From assembly GCA_037200525.1 (NCBI GenBank), contig JBBCGG010000001.1, positions 1,964,501 through 2,028,500 of the forward strand: DNA of 64,000 nt. The letters run 5' to 3'. This DNA is from Methylocella sp. (lineage in GTDB: Bacteria; Pseudomonadota; Alphaproteobacteria; Rhizobiales; Beijerinckiaceae). The notes under the pieces were generated by a model. That model was not told the origin of the DNA. It searched no databases and saw only the letters and a list, made by a program, of their open reading frames with translations. Numbering within the stretch: the stretch's first letter is position 1; each line of letters starts with the position of its first letter. Shown here in pieces: positions 56,429-64,000 of the stretch. Both the position numbers and the translations under genes were made by a program.

Positions 56429-56454
56429 ATAATCGCTTTATTCTAAGCGATTAT
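56429..56454. terminator. Ten-base-pair AT-rich hairpin after acpS
   Basis: ATAATCGCTT (56429-56438) and AAGCGATTAT (56445-56454) pair perfectly around 'tattct'. It starts 26 bases past the acpS stop and splits the otherwise continuous rsh-to-era gene run. No T-run follows, so it may be a weak terminator or processing site. Confidence 0.45.
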
Positions 56455-56485
56455 GCTCCCTGTCTGCTTATTTCACAGGGCGGCG

Positions 56486-56520
56486 CGGCTCGAAAAGTCT
56501 GCAACTTTCCGAGATCATGC
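56486..56520 (-). repeat. Palindromic 'gcatgatcc' repeat, reversed partial copy
   Basis: Read on the minus strand it goes from 'gcatgatc' through 'aagttgcagacttttcg', which is identical over 17 bases to 6081-6097 in the kdp copy. Only the first half-element is kept. Confidence 0.7.
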
Positions 56521-56709
56521 CTTAGGCGCCCTATACCGCAGTTTCGCCGCATGGTAATGAGCGAAACTTCCGGCTCAAGCGGCTGCAGTCCCGGACCCTT
56601 TTTTGCGATCAATCGCATCGTCGAAAACGCATTACCCGTTCATTTTGCCGCAGTTGCAGGCGAACCGGCGTCGCATGCGCATGAAATTGCTCTAGAGAGA
56701 AGATACGAG

Positions 56710-57504
56710 ATGACAGAACCAGTGCGGTTAGACAGGAAAGGCGTTGATGCTAAGCAGCGCGCCAAGGAAGGCGGCCTCGGCGAGACTGTGAAAGTCATCG
56801 TCCAGGCCCTGCTGATCGCGCTCGTTATTCGCACCTTCCTGTTTCAGCCGTTCAACATTCCATCCGGATCGATGATTCCGACGCTTCTGATCGGCGATTA
56901 TCTGTTCGTCTCGAAATACGCCTATGGCTATTCGAAGCATTCGTTTCCCTTCAGCCCGGACCTTTTTAACGGCCGCATTCTGTCCTCGCCGCCAAAGCGC
57001 GGCGACGTCGTGGTGTTCAAACTGCCGCGCGACGGTCAGACGGATTACATCAAGCGCGTGATCGGCCTTCCCGGCGACAAGGTGCAGATGAAGGAAGGCC
57101 GCCTATACATCAACGGCGAAATCGTCGAGCGCGAGCCGATTGCGAAGGCTCATACCGAGGATTTCTATGGTCGCGAAACGGATGTTCCGACCTATGAAGA
57201 AACCTTGCCCGGCGGGGTCAAGCATACGATCATAGAAATCCAGGGCGACAGCGGCTTCAACGACAATACGCAAGTCTACGAGGTGCCCCCTGGAAATTAT
57301 TTCATGATGGGCGATAATCGCGACAATTCCACTGACAGCCGGGTTTCGCCCGATCAGGGCGGCGTCGGCTTCGTGCCGATCGCGAATCTGGTCGGCCGGG
57401 CGGAATTGATCTTCTTCTCAGTCGGCAAGGGCGAGCCGGCCTGGGCGTTCTGGGAGTGGCCCTGGACGGTGCGTTGGGACCGGATGCTGAAACCCGTAAA
57501 ATAG
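56710..57504 (+). CDS. lepB: Signal peptidase I
   Basis: 264 residues from ATG 56710. One N-terminal membrane helix lies at about 27-47 ('VKVIVQALLIALVIRTFLF'). The catalytic serine is S54 in 'PSGSMIPTL', and the general-base lysine is K115 in 'YIKRVIGLPGD'. 'GDNRDNSTDSR' is the family C-box. It cleaves signal peptides on the periplasmic face. Its stop directly abuts the rnc start. The open frame extends 53 codons upstream through repeat-flanking DNA and is not used. Confidence 0.96.
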   Translation: MTEPVRLDRKGVDAKQRAKEGGLGETVKVIVQALLIALVIRTFLFQPFNIPSGSMIPTLLIGDYLFVSKYAYGYSKHSFPFSPDLFNGRILSSPPKRGDVVVFKLPRDGQTDYIKRVIGLPGDKVQMKEGRLYINGEIVEREPIAKAHTEDFYGRETDVPTYEETLPGGVKHTIIEIQGDSGFNDNTQVYEVPPGNYFMMGDNRDNSTDSRVSPDQGGVGFVPIANLVGRAELIFFSVGKGEPAWAFWEWPWTVRWDRMLKPVK

Positions 57505-58218
57505 ATGACTCGGCTAAAGCCAGACTTAAGCGCGCTCGAAGCCCGCATTGGGCATGTCTTTGCGGACGGCAGCCTTGTCGCCGCGGCGCTGACTCATGTG
57601 AGCGCCGCAACAGTCGGCAAACATGAGACCTATCAAAGGCTGGAATTTCTCGGCGACCGCGTGCTCGGCCTCGTCATCGCCGAAATGCTGTATGAGGCCT
57701 TTCCGAAGGCCGACGAGGGGGAGCTTTCGCGCCGCCTCGCCGATCTTGTGCGCAAAGAGAGTTGCGCGGAAGTTGCGTTCGAATGGGGCGCGCAGGCTTT
57801 CGCCCGGCTCGGCGAAAGCGAAAAGCAGACGCAGGCCGTGAAGACGGCGATCCTTGGCGATCTTTGCGAGTCGATCATCGGCGCGGTTTTCCTCGACGCC
57901 GGCTATGAGGCCGCAAGAAGCGTCGTCAAGGCTGCGTTCGAGCCGCGCATGCGCTCGCCGCGCCGGCCGTTGCGCGATCCGAAGACCGCTTTGCAGGAAT
58001 GGGCGCAGGCGCGGGGGCTGGCGCCGCCGCTCTACCGCGAGATCGGGCGCTCAGGTCCAGATCACGCGCCGGAATTCACCATTTGCGTTGAAGTGCCGGG
58101 CTATCCCCGGGCCGAAGCTAAAGGGTTCGCCAAGCGGCTCGCCGAACAGGCCGCCGCAGCCGGTTTTATGGCGCGCGAGAAAATCATCGATCAAGGCGAC
58201 CAAAAGGGCGTAGCGTGA
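57505..58218 (+). CDS. rnc: Ribonuclease III
   Basis: 237 residues. The signature 'YQRLEFLGDRVLGLVIAEML' and 'ESIIGAVFLDAGYEAAR' carry the catalytic acidic residues. A C-terminal double-stranded-RNA-binding domain occupies about 160-230 ('DPKTALQEWAQARG'). It processes rRNA precursors and structured RNAs. Its ATG follows the lepB stop with no gap, and its TGA overlaps the era GTG by four bases. Confidence 0.96.
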   Translation: MTRLKPDLSALEARIGHVFADGSLVAAALTHVSAATVGKHETYQRLEFLGDRVLGLVIAEMLYEAFPKADEGELSRRLADLVRKESCAEVAFEWGAQAFARLGESEKQTQAVKTAILGDLCESIIGAVFLDAGYEAARSVVKAAFEPRMRSPRRPLRDPKTALQEWAQARGLAPPLYREIGRSGPDHAPEFTICVEVPGYPRAEAKGFAKRLAEQAAAAGFMAREKIIDQGDQKGVA

Positions 58219-59141
58219 ACGTAGATAATGATGCTGGCGAGCCGGTTGAAACAAGCTGCGGCTTTGTCGCCCTGATCGGCGCGCCCAATGCCGGAAAATC
58301 GACGCTCATCAATCAACTCGTCGGGGCCAAAGTCTCGATCGTTTCGCGCAAGGTGCAGACCACCCGCACCCTGGTGCGCGGCATCGCGATTGAGGGCGCG
58401 GCCCAAATCATTTTCGTCGATACGCCGGGGATTTTTGCGCCGAAGCGCAGGCTCGACCGCGCCATGGTGACCTCAGCATGGGGCGGGGCGGGGGATGCCG
58501 ATGCCGTCGCCTTGCTGGTTGATGCGCGCAGAGGCGTCGATGATGAGGTGGAGGCGATTCTGGCGCGACTGCCGCAAGTCGGCGGCGTCAAGATTCTCGT
58601 CCTCAACAAGATCGATACGGTGGAGCCGCCAAAACTTCTCGAGCTCGCCGCCAAGCTCAACGCCGAATTGTCTTTCGCGGACACGTTCATGATCTCGGCT
58701 CTGCGCGGCCATGGCGTGCCGAAACTCCGGCAGCAGCTTGGCGCCCTGATGCGGCCAGGACCCTGGCTCTATCCGGAGGATCAGATTTCCGACGCGCCGT
58801 TGCGCTCGCTCGCCGCGGAAATTACGCGCGAAAAGATCTTTGAGCGCCTGCACGATGAATTGCCTTACCAATCCACTGTCGAGACGGAACAGTGGAAAGA
58901 CATGCCCGATGGATCGGCGCGGATCGAGCAGACCATTTACGTCATGCGCGAGGGTCACAAGAAAATTGTCATCGGCGAAGGCGGCCGCACGATCAAGGCG
59001 ATCGGCATGGAGGCGCGCAAGGACATCATGGAGGCGACCGAACAGAAAGTGCATCTGTTTCTCTTCGTCAAAGTGCGCGAGAATTGGGCCGACGATCCCG
59101 AACGCTACCGCGAGATGGGGCTCGATTTCCCGAAACAGTGA
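58215..59141 (+). CDS. era: GTPase Era
   Basis: 308 residues from a GTG overlapping rnc. GTPase motifs: 'GAPNAGKSTL' (22-31), 'VDTPGIF', 'NKIDTV' and 'SALRG'. The C-terminal KH domain has 'IVIGEGGRTIKAIGMEAR'. Era binds 16S rRNA during 30S assembly. It is the last gene of the lepB-rnc-era unit. In many relatives recO follows era; here yicC follows after 116 bases. Confidence 0.96.
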   Translation: MNVDNDAGEPVETSCGFVALIGAPNAGKSTLINQLVGAKVSIVSRKVQTTRTLVRGIAIEGAAQIIFVDTPGIFAPKRRLDRAMVTSAWGGAGDADAVALLVDARRGVDDEVEAILARLPQVGGVKILVLNKIDTVEPPKLLELAAKLNAELSFADTFMISALRGHGVPKLRQQLGALMRPGPWLYPEDQISDAPLRSLAAEITREKIFERLHDELPYQSTVETEQWKDMPDGSARIEQTIYVMREGHKKIVIGEGGRTIKAIGMEARKDIMEATEQKVHLFLFVKVRENWADDPERYREMGLDFPKQ

Positions 59142-59257
59142 GTTTTCCTCAGCCGCTATCGGCGCCAACTCAACTTGAGCGCGATCCTGAGCGGATTTAT
59201 GCTACGCAATCGATCGCTTCAGATTCCAAGTTCCTCCAGCTTCCAAAAGTCCATTTG

Positions 59258-60142
59258 ATGACAATCGCCAGCATGACCGGCTTCGCCCGGGTCGCGGGAG
59301 GCGCCGGCGTCTATAGCTGGGCCTGGGAGCTCAAATCCGTCAACGCCAAAGGCCTTGATGCGCGGCTTCGGCTGCCGGCCGCCTTCGATGCGATAGAACC
59401 GGAGGCGCGGCGGCGGGTCATCGAAAAGCTGGCGCGTGGAACGGTTTATGCCACTCTATCCGCGCAGAGAGCGGCCATGAGCCCGGAAATCCGCATCAAT
59501 CAGGAGCTATTGAGCAAGCTCGTCGCGGCGGTAGGGGCGATCGATCTCCCTGACGGGCTCAAGCCCGCGAGTCTTGACGGTCTTCTTTCTATTCGGGGGG
59601 TGATCGAGGTCGCCGATGCAACCGAAGGCGAAGCCGAGGCGGCGGAGGCGCATGTCGGTGCCCTCCGGGATCTCGACGCGGCGCTCGAGGCGTTGCTCGC
59701 GATGCGGCGGAGCGAGGGCGAGGCGCTGGCTTTCGTGCTGCGCGCCCGGCTGCACAATATCGCGGCGCTGACCGAGGCGGCCGAGGCTTGCCCGGCGCGC
59801 AAGCCTGAGGCGATCAAGGCGCGCCTCGCGCAATCAATCGCGGCGCTTGCCGATAATGCGCATTTCGATCCAAACCGGCTGCATCAGGAAGCCTTGATGC
59901 TGGCCGCCAAGGCCGACGTCCGGGAGGAGCTGGATCGGTTGGCGGCGCACGTCAAAGCTGCGCGGGACTTGCTGGCGTCCGGCGGGGCGATCGGCCGCAG
60001 GCTGGACTTTCTGGCGCAAGAACTTGGGCGGGAGGCCAATACGCTCTGCGCCAAATCGAATGACGCGAGTTTGACCGCCATTGGCCTCGAATTGCGCGCG
60101 GAAATAGAGCAGTTTCGCGAGCAGATTCAGAATATCGAGTAG
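59258..60142 (+). CDS. YicC family endoribonuclease
   Basis: 294 residues from ATG 59258, the only point that gives the family start 'MTIASMTGFAR'. 'WELKSVNAKGLDARLRLP' and the C-terminal 'RRLDFLAQELGREANTLCAKSND' are YicC signatures. YicC proteins were recently shown to be RNases that help degrade small RNAs in E. coli. It lies upstream of gmk, the usual neighbour. The much longer open frame from 58892 overlaps era and is not used. Confidence 0.92.
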   Translation: MTIASMTGFARVAGGAGVYSWAWELKSVNAKGLDARLRLPAAFDAIEPEARRRVIEKLARGTVYATLSAQRAAMSPEIRINQELLSKLVAAVGAIDLPDGLKPASLDGLLSIRGVIEVADATEGEAEAAEAHVGALRDLDAALEALLAMRRSEGEALAFVLRARLHNIAALTEAAEACPARKPEAIKARLAQSIAALADNAHFDPNRLHQEALMLAAKADVREELDRLAAHVKAARDLLASGGAIGRRLDFLAQELGREANTLCAKSNDASLTAIGLELRAEIEQFREQIQNIE

Positions 60143-60193
60143 CGCCATGCAGCCAGATCATGATCTCACGGAGCGCCGTTTTTGGAACGAGAC

Positions 60194-60862
60194 GTGACCC
60201 GGCGGGGATTACCGCCCCACAACGAGCCAGGCCTTGGCAGGAGGGGCCTGATGCTGATCCTGTCGTCGCCTTCCGGCGCCGGCAAGACAACGCTGACCCG
60301 CATGCTGCTGCAGACCAAGGAACTCGATCTCACATTGTCGATTTCGGTGACGACGCGGCCGCGTCGGTCGAGCGAGGTCGACGGCATCCATTATACGTTC
60401 ATCGAAAAGAAACAGTTCGAGGCGCTGCGCGACGCTGGCGATCTGCTGGAATGGGCGGAGGTGCATGGCAATTGGTACGGCACCCCGCGCGAGCCGGTTG
60501 AAAAAGTCCTGGCGCAGGGCCGCGATGTGCTGTTCGACATTGATTACCAGGGCACGCAACAGGTCAAGCAGAAGACCGCCGACGACGTTGTGACGATTTT
60601 CATCCTTCCGCCGTCGATGAAGGAATTGCGCGCGCGCCTTGAGCGTCGCGCCGAAGATCCGCCGGATGTCATCGCCAAGAGACTGGACAATGCGCGGAAC
60701 GAAATTCGCCGCTGGACTCAATATGATTATGTCTTGGTGAATGGCGACCTGCAGAGCACCTTCAACGACCTTTACGCGATTCTGACAGCTGAGCGCCGCC
60801 GCGCTGCGCGCCAGAAAGAGGGGATCGGCGCTTTCGTCGAAAAGCTGCTGGCCGAGGCGTGA
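60194..60862 (+). CDS. gmk: Guanylate kinase
   Basis: 222 residues from GTG 60194 (GGAACGA ahead; a TTG at 60182 is also in frame). P-loop 'SSPSGAGKTTL', GMP-binding 'SVTTRPRRSSEVDG' and 'YGTPREPVEKVLAQGRDVLFDID' in part, and lid 'RRAEDPPDVIAKRL'. It converts GMP to GDP. It is downstream of yicC by 51 bases and followed by the hldD pseudogene. Confidence 0.95.
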   Translation: MTRRGLPPHNEPGLGRRGLMLILSSPSGAGKTTLTRMLLQTKELDLTLSISVTTRPRRSSEVDGIHYTFIEKKQFEALRDAGDLLEWAEVHGNWYGTPREPVEKVLAQGRDVLFDIDYQGTQQVKQKTADDVVTIFILPPSMKELRARLERRAEDPPDVIAKRLDNARNEIRRWTQYDYVLVNGDLQSTFNDLYAILTAERRRAARQKEGIGAFVEKLLAEA

Positions 60863-61216
60863 CCAATCGGCGCGTTCAGCCGCCGGTTTGAAATAGGGCC
60901 GATTGCGGGAAAGGTCAGGCTGGCGGGAGCTCGGCCTTGTAGGATGTAACTGCGACGATCGCGGCGGGCGAACGGATTTCATTATTCAGATCGCATCACG
61001 ACGACTATCGCGACGGTGAACAAATGCGCGACTTCGCGCATGTCGCTGATTGCGTCGCCGATGTGACTTTTTGCACATCCAGGCGTTTCCGGCCTATTCA
61101 ATCTCGGAACGGGCAAGGCTCGTCCGCTCCTAGGCCGTTGTGACGAATTCGGCGTTTGGGGGATTCTCGCGAGGATCTTTCCATGATTCAAGGCTGATTT
61201 TTGGAGATCAGCCTTG

Positions 61217-61600
61217 ATGATTCGGGATGTCGATGCGCTGCGAGACGATCAATGGGAGCGGCTTTGTGATCTTGTGCCAGGCGGAAGAGCCGGCCAGCGC
61301 GGGCCGCGCTGCGACAATCGACGCTTCGTCGACGCGCTGTTATGGATGGCCCGCTCGGGCGGCCGCTGGCGCGATCTGCCCGAACGCTTCGGCGACCATC
61401 AGGCGGTGAAACGCCGCTACTATCGCTGGATCGAGCGCGGCGCCTTGGACGGATTTCTTGAGGCATTCACCGCCGAGGCCGATCTCGAATGGCTGATGAT
61501 CGACTCAACAATCGTGCGCGCCCATCAGCACGCGGCCGGCGCAAGGATCGCCAAAGGGGGGCGGATGCCCAAGGCCTGGGCCGCTCTCGCGGTGGTTTGA
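61217..61600 (+). CDS. IS5-family transposase, first frame (OrfA)
   Basis: 127 residues from ATG 61217 (GGAGA nine bases ahead). N-terminal 'LRDDQWERLCDLVPGG', 'DNRRFVDALLWMARSGGRWRD' in part, and 'RYYRWIERGALDGF' are the DUF4096-like start of the family. 'LMIDSTIVRAHQHA' carries the first catalytic aspartate. The frame then leaves the family sequence at a run AAAGGGGGG (61553-61561). A -1 shift there joins OrfB, as in related elements with programmed frameshifting. Confidence 0.85.
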   Translation: MIRDVDALRDDQWERLCDLVPGGRAGQRGPRCDNRRFVDALLWMARSGGRWRDLPERFGDHQAVKRRYYRWIERGALDGFLEAFTAEADLEWLMIDSTIVRAHQHAAGARIAKGGRMPKAWAALAVV

Positions 61601-61983
61601 GCACCAAAATCCACGCCGCGACAGACGCACTCGGCAACCCCGTTCGGCTCCTTCTCGGACCTGGGCAGCGCAACGACATCACAAAAGCGCACGCCCTGAT
61701 CGAAGGCTTTGCGGCCGATGCGATCATCGCCGATAAAGGTTATGACGCCAATCACTTGCGCAAGGCTGTTCTTATGCGTGAGGCTGAGCCGGTGATCCCA
61801 TCAAAATCCAATCGCCGCGCGCCGCTCCCCTACGACAAGGCGCTCTACAAGGAGCGCAATCTCGTCGAGCGTTTCTTCAATAAACTGAAGCAGTTCCGGC
61901 GCGTCGCAACCCGATACGACAAGCTCCTCGCAAACTACCGAGGCTTCGTATTGCTCGCCGCTATTGCTATCATGCTCAGGTAA
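61489..61983 (+). CDS. IS5-family transposase, second frame (OrfB, via -1 shift)
   Basis: The useful part begins near 61560 ('GLGRSRGGLSTKIHAATD') and continues with 'IIADKGYDANHLR' (second catalytic Asp) and 'ERNLVERFFNKLKQFRRVAT' (catalytic Glu). It is in the -1 frame relative to OrfA, and the joined product would be about 255 residues, the family norm. The 61489 boundary is only where the frame opens; no ribosome site is seen, so it is probably made by frameshift. Confidence 0.82.
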   Translation: MADDRLNNRARPSARGRRKDRQRGADAQGLGRSRGGLSTKIHAATDALGNPVRLLLGPGQRNDITKAHALIEGFAADAIIADKGYDANHLRKAVLMREAEPVIPSKSNRRAPLPYDKALYKERNLVERFFNKLKQFRRVATRYDKLLANYRGFVLLAAIAIMLR

Positions 61984-62213
61984 TTCGTCACTACTGCCTA
62001 GACCTTGTCTTCGCGATCGGAGCCGCCGTGGGAAAGAAAGTGAATATAGGATATATTGATGTTCCGGTCAATATTAGTGATTGATATCAGTATTTCACTC
62101 AAGCGGACATGAACAAGCTCTGGAGCGCGGGTTACGATTTAACTTTTCATTCATTAGAATCCGGGGTAGCGGACTATGTCTCGCATCTTATGCTGACGGG
62201 TTCCTACCGCTGA

Positions 62214-62633
62214 AGAATTAATGACGAATTTCGAGCCAAATAGAGAAAAATTCGTTTAAAGAAAATATGACGACGCGAGATCAAGATCGAAAATGTCGTG
62301 GTTAGAGTCTAAGAGCTGCGCTTTCCTTCCAGGGCCTTCAATGTTATAAGCAAGTCACGTCGCCACATAGAGTTGAGAACCAAATGGCGGAACTTTGTAA
62401 GCCTGATGGAAACAACCTGTGTTTGGCGATGTCAAAAAGAGGAGGCTTGGTGGACGCTCCCTCAAGACGCCAAATAGTCGATCTAAAAGCGGCGCAACGA
62501 TCATCAACGAAATCAATTGTTTATGACGGGCAAAGTCTGCAACTGCGTCCCGTCGCTTCGCCTTAGTTGGGCTTTTAGCGGGTGAACGCCCAATTCAGCC
62601 GGGCGGTCTTTGCCGGAGTTTAGCGCAAGCAAC
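62214..62633. other. AT-richer gap before the family-9 glycosyltransferase
   Basis: There is no firm gene. The base composition is lower in GC than elsewhere, like the hldD remnant just before it. It holds only the weak 60-codon frame at 62384-62566. A short inverted repeat GACGGG/CCCGTC (about 62525-62554) encloses 'aaagtctgcaact', which resembles the core of the palindromic repeat family. Confidence 0.5.
62384..62566 (+). CDS. Possible small ORF, unrecognised
   Basis: A 60-residue frame, polar, with no signal peptide, helix or known motif. The ribosome site is weak. It lies in a decayed region between the hldD remnant and a glycosyltransferase and overlaps a repeat-like core near its end, so it may be chance. 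Listed only for completeness. Confidence 0.15.
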   Translation: MAELCKPDGNNLCLAMSKRGGLVDAPSRRQIVDLKAAQRSSTKSIVYDGQSLQLRPVASP

Positions 62634-63854
62634 ATGACCGACTTTGATTTATCTGCTCATTGGAGTCGGCTTCAGAAGTCGCTTTCCAGGTTGACCGATC
62701 AATTGGGAGCCGTCTGGCAGCGCCGGACCTTCAAAACCGCCAATGACGCCGAGGAGGCTTCAGCCAGCGGCAAAGGCCATGAAGCGACGCAATTTACTCG
62801 CCCGATGCCGATGCGCTCCGGAAAAGAGCCCTCGGAACGCATCGTGATCTATCGGCTCGGAAGCCTTGGCGACACGGTCGTCGCTCTGCCTTGTTTCCAT
62901 AAAGTGGCGGAAGTTTTCCCGAATGCCGAGCGATATGTGCTGACGAACAGTCCTGTTTCGTCAAAGGCGGCCCCACTTGAGACCATCTTGCGCGGGTCGG
63001 GCCTTATTGAAGGCATCATTGATTACCCTGTCCAACTGCGATCAGTCAGGCATTTGTGGGATTTGGCGAGGCGTCTGAAGAGGCTGAAGGCGTCGACCCT
63101 CGTTTACCTTGCGCCGCCTCGAAAGCGCCTCAAAACTTATCGCGACCTTGTGTTTTTGCGTCTCTGCGGCTTCAAACAAATCATCGGCGCTCCAACGTGG
63201 AAAGATGAACAGGACGACCTGATCGACCCCGCGACGGGACTTTTCGAATATGAATGCCAGCGTTTGGTCCGTGGCCTCGCAGCATTGGGACCCATTGATC
63301 TCGAGCGCCGCTCTAATTGGGATTTGCGGCTGACCGGTCAAGAACGGGAAGCCGGCGGTAAGGCCATCGCTCCCTTCAATGCACGGCCTTTCATTGCGAT
63401 CAATATGGGCGGCAAAGTCGTCGAGAACCATTGGGGTCAGGACAATTGGCGACGTCTCTTCGTCGAACTCGCCAGCACCCATGGCGCATATGGGCTTTTT
63501 GTCGTCGGCGCAGCCGAGGAGAGCTCCTGCGTGTCGGAAATCACGAAAGGCTGGCCTAGCGCGGTGGTCAACGCTTGTGGACGCCTTATGCCTCGCGAAA
63601 GCGCGGCCGCGCTCGCAGAAGCCAGCCTTTTTATCGGCCATAATTCGGGTCCGATGCACCTTGCCGCCGCTTGCGGAATTGTCTGCGTGGCGCCGTTTGG
63701 CGACCAGAATCCGCCGCGCACTTGGCACCCCTACGGTTCCGGGCACAGAATTATCCATCATATGGAAGGGATAGCGACTATAGGCGTCGATGACATGGCC
63801 GCGGCCGTCCGCGAGGCTTTGCCAGCGTTGGCCGACGTGAACAGCAAACTTTAG
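62634..63854 (+). CDS. Glycosyltransferase family 9 (heptosyltransferase-like) protein
   Basis: 406 residues from ATG 62634 (a TTG at 62610 is also in frame; neither has a good ribosome site). The first GT-B Rossmann segment starts only at about 65 ('IVIYRLGSLGDTVVALP'), so there is a ~60-residue N-terminal extension. The donor domain has 'FIAINMGGKVVENHWGQDNW' and the family motif 'LFIGHNSGPMHLAAACG'. It is likely to add a sugar (heptose in the classic cases) to a surface glycan from the cytoplasmic side. The neighbouring ADP-heptose gene hldD is dead, so the donor is unclear. Confidence 0.85.
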   Translation: MTDFDLSAHWSRLQKSLSRLTDQLGAVWQRRTFKTANDAEEASASGKGHEATQFTRPMPMRSGKEPSERIVIYRLGSLGDTVVALPCFHKVAEVFPNAERYVLTNSPVSSKAAPLETILRGSGLIEGIIDYPVQLRSVRHLWDLARRLKRLKASTLVYLAPPRKRLKTYRDLVFLRLCGFKQIIGAPTWKDEQDDLIDPATGLFEYECQRLVRGLAALGPIDLERRSNWDLRLTGQEREAGGKAIAPFNARPFIAINMGGKVVENHWGQDNWRRLFVELASTHGAYGLFVVGAAEESSCVSEITKGWPSAVVNACGRLMPRESAAALAEASLFIGHNSGPMHLAAACGIVCVAPFGDQNPPRTWHPYGSGHRIIHHMEGIATIGVDDMAAAVREALPALADVNSKL

Positions 63855-63958
63855 AATGCGAATGTTTCTTTCTTAAATAGATTTGTTGTTTATTCGCTTT
63901 GAAGGCCTTTCTGAAAAGGTCATAGTTTTTCAAATATGACGCTGGCTTGATCTCAACG

Positions 63959-64000
63959 CATGATCTCATCCAAAAAGCGGCGCTTTCTTTTGGGCGGCGC
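63959..64000 (+). repeat. Palindromic repeat, copy cut by the window end
   Basis: 'gcatgatctcatccaaaaag' begins an element of the same type as those at 6066, 13829 and 56486. Only the first arm and part of the loop are inside the window. Between the glycosyltransferase stop (63854) and here nothing else is recognised. Confidence 0.5.

Larger units (their letters stand above)
56404..56709. other. acpS-lepB gap holding a hairpin and a repeat copy
   Basis: No gene is supported; the frame open from 56551 is the upstream extension of lepB. The gap contains the AT-rich hairpin at 56429-56454 and the reversed palindromic repeat at 56486-56520. The lepB promoter is presumably between 56520 and 56690. 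Confidence 0.6.
61133..61998 (+). mobile_element. IS5-family (IS427-group-like) insertion sequence, complete
   Basis: An 866-base element with 17-base terminal inverted repeats, GGCCGTTGTGACGAATT at the left (61133-61149) and GGCAGTAGTGACGAATT read inward from the right (61982-61998), 15 of 17 identical. It is flanked by a TA duplication (61131-61132 and 61999-62000). It carries a two-frame DDE transposase. It interrupts the hldD remnant. Ends and frames look intact, so it may still be mobile. Confidence 0.88.
60961..62213 (+). pseudogene. hldD: hldD remnant (ADP-glyceromanno-heptose 6-epimerase), split by an IS
   Basis: Left of the IS, frame 1 reads 'SLFRSHHDDYRDGEQMRDF', then 'VADC'. After a frameshift, frame 2 reads 'GLFNLGTGKAR'. 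Right of the IS the frame resumes exactly: 'VNIGYIDVP', an in-frame TGA at 62082-62084, then 'YQYFTQADMNKL', 'SLESGVADYV' and a natural-looking stop at 62211-62213. These are the last ~110 residues of HldD in order. The N-terminal ~two-thirds is missing. Removing the IS and one TA restores continuous coding across the junction, so the IS (61133-61998) inserted into this gene. The enzyme would make ADP-L-glycero-D-manno-heptose for LPS core. Confidence 0.85.

Noticed and set aside
58892-59257. YicC as a 416-residue protein overlapping era
   Set aside because: The extra 122 codons lie in the shadow of era; the family N terminus begins at 59258.
1-64000. tRNA, rRNA and CRISPR arrays
   Set aside because: Reading both strands by eye gave no cloverleaf with a T-loop consensus, no rRNA and no regularly spaced repeats. 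A tRNAscan or CRISPR search was not possible.

Overview
The window is a GC-rich chromosomal segment of an alphaproteobacterium. The best guess is order Hyphomicrobiales (Rhizobiales), family Beijerinckiaceae (Methylocella/Methylocapsa-like). The evidence is the conserved block rpoZ-rsh-pdxJ-acpS-lepB-rnc-era, a DUF1465-type protein, MetX/MetW/MetZ methionine synthesis, a two-domain dCTP deaminase and a 'gcatgatcc' palindromic repeat of the kind scattered through rhizobial genomes. Species cannot be fixed from the sequence alone. No tRNA, rRNA or CRISPR array was recognised.

Layout. 1-10.3 kb: a cardiolipin synthase, then a complete high-affinity potassium operon (small membrane ORF, kdpF, A, B, C, D, E), preceded by a decayed copy of the kdpA 3' end. 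10.3-14.6 kb: a His/Gly-rich exported protein, a CBS-BON protein, an O-antigen-ligase-like membrane protein, a GNAT acetyltransferase and ppa. 14.6-31.4 kb: mainly metabolism. metX-metW and metZ make homocysteine, panD makes beta-alanine, ivd-mccB-mccA degrade leucine, and dapE, argE and dcd sit with cytochrome b561, ApaG, a large TPR/O-GlcNAc-transferase-like protein and an HNH nuclease. 31.6-36.2 kb: a 3-hydroxyacyl-CoA dehydrogenase and etfBA (ETF accepts electrons from Ivd-type dehydrogenases), a glycosyltransferase-like protein and the DUF1465-type protein.

36.2-39.4 kb is an accessory patch. Two decayed IS5-type transposase fragments lie either side of a free-standing periplasmic Cache protein, followed by a probable Tat-exported metallo-beta-lactamase-fold protein and another secreted protein. 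39.5-45.8 kb: rpmE, purA, a Pro/Ala-rich membrane protein, an ECF sigma/anti-sigma pair and fabI. 46.1-50.2 kb is a single 1359-residue gene with the adenylation-carrier-membrane-beta-helix plan of the Pls/PosA amino-acid homopolymer synthetases. It is the most interesting gene here. 50.2-60.9 kb is housekeeping: family-5-like uracil-DNA glycosylase, NYN protein, rpoZ, bifunctional (p)ppGpp enzyme, pdxJ, acpS, lepB, rnc, era, yicC-like and gmk.

60.9-64 kb is a degraded envelope locus. The 3' part of hldD (ADP-heptose epimerase) survives as a frameshifted, stop-containing pseudogene split by an intact 866-bp IS5-family element. Its 17-bp ends and TA target duplication can be read directly. A family-9 (heptosyltransferase-type) glycosyltransferase follows. 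Copies of the palindromic repeat lie in the kdpB-kdpC, GNAT-ppa and acpS-lepB gaps and at the right window edge.
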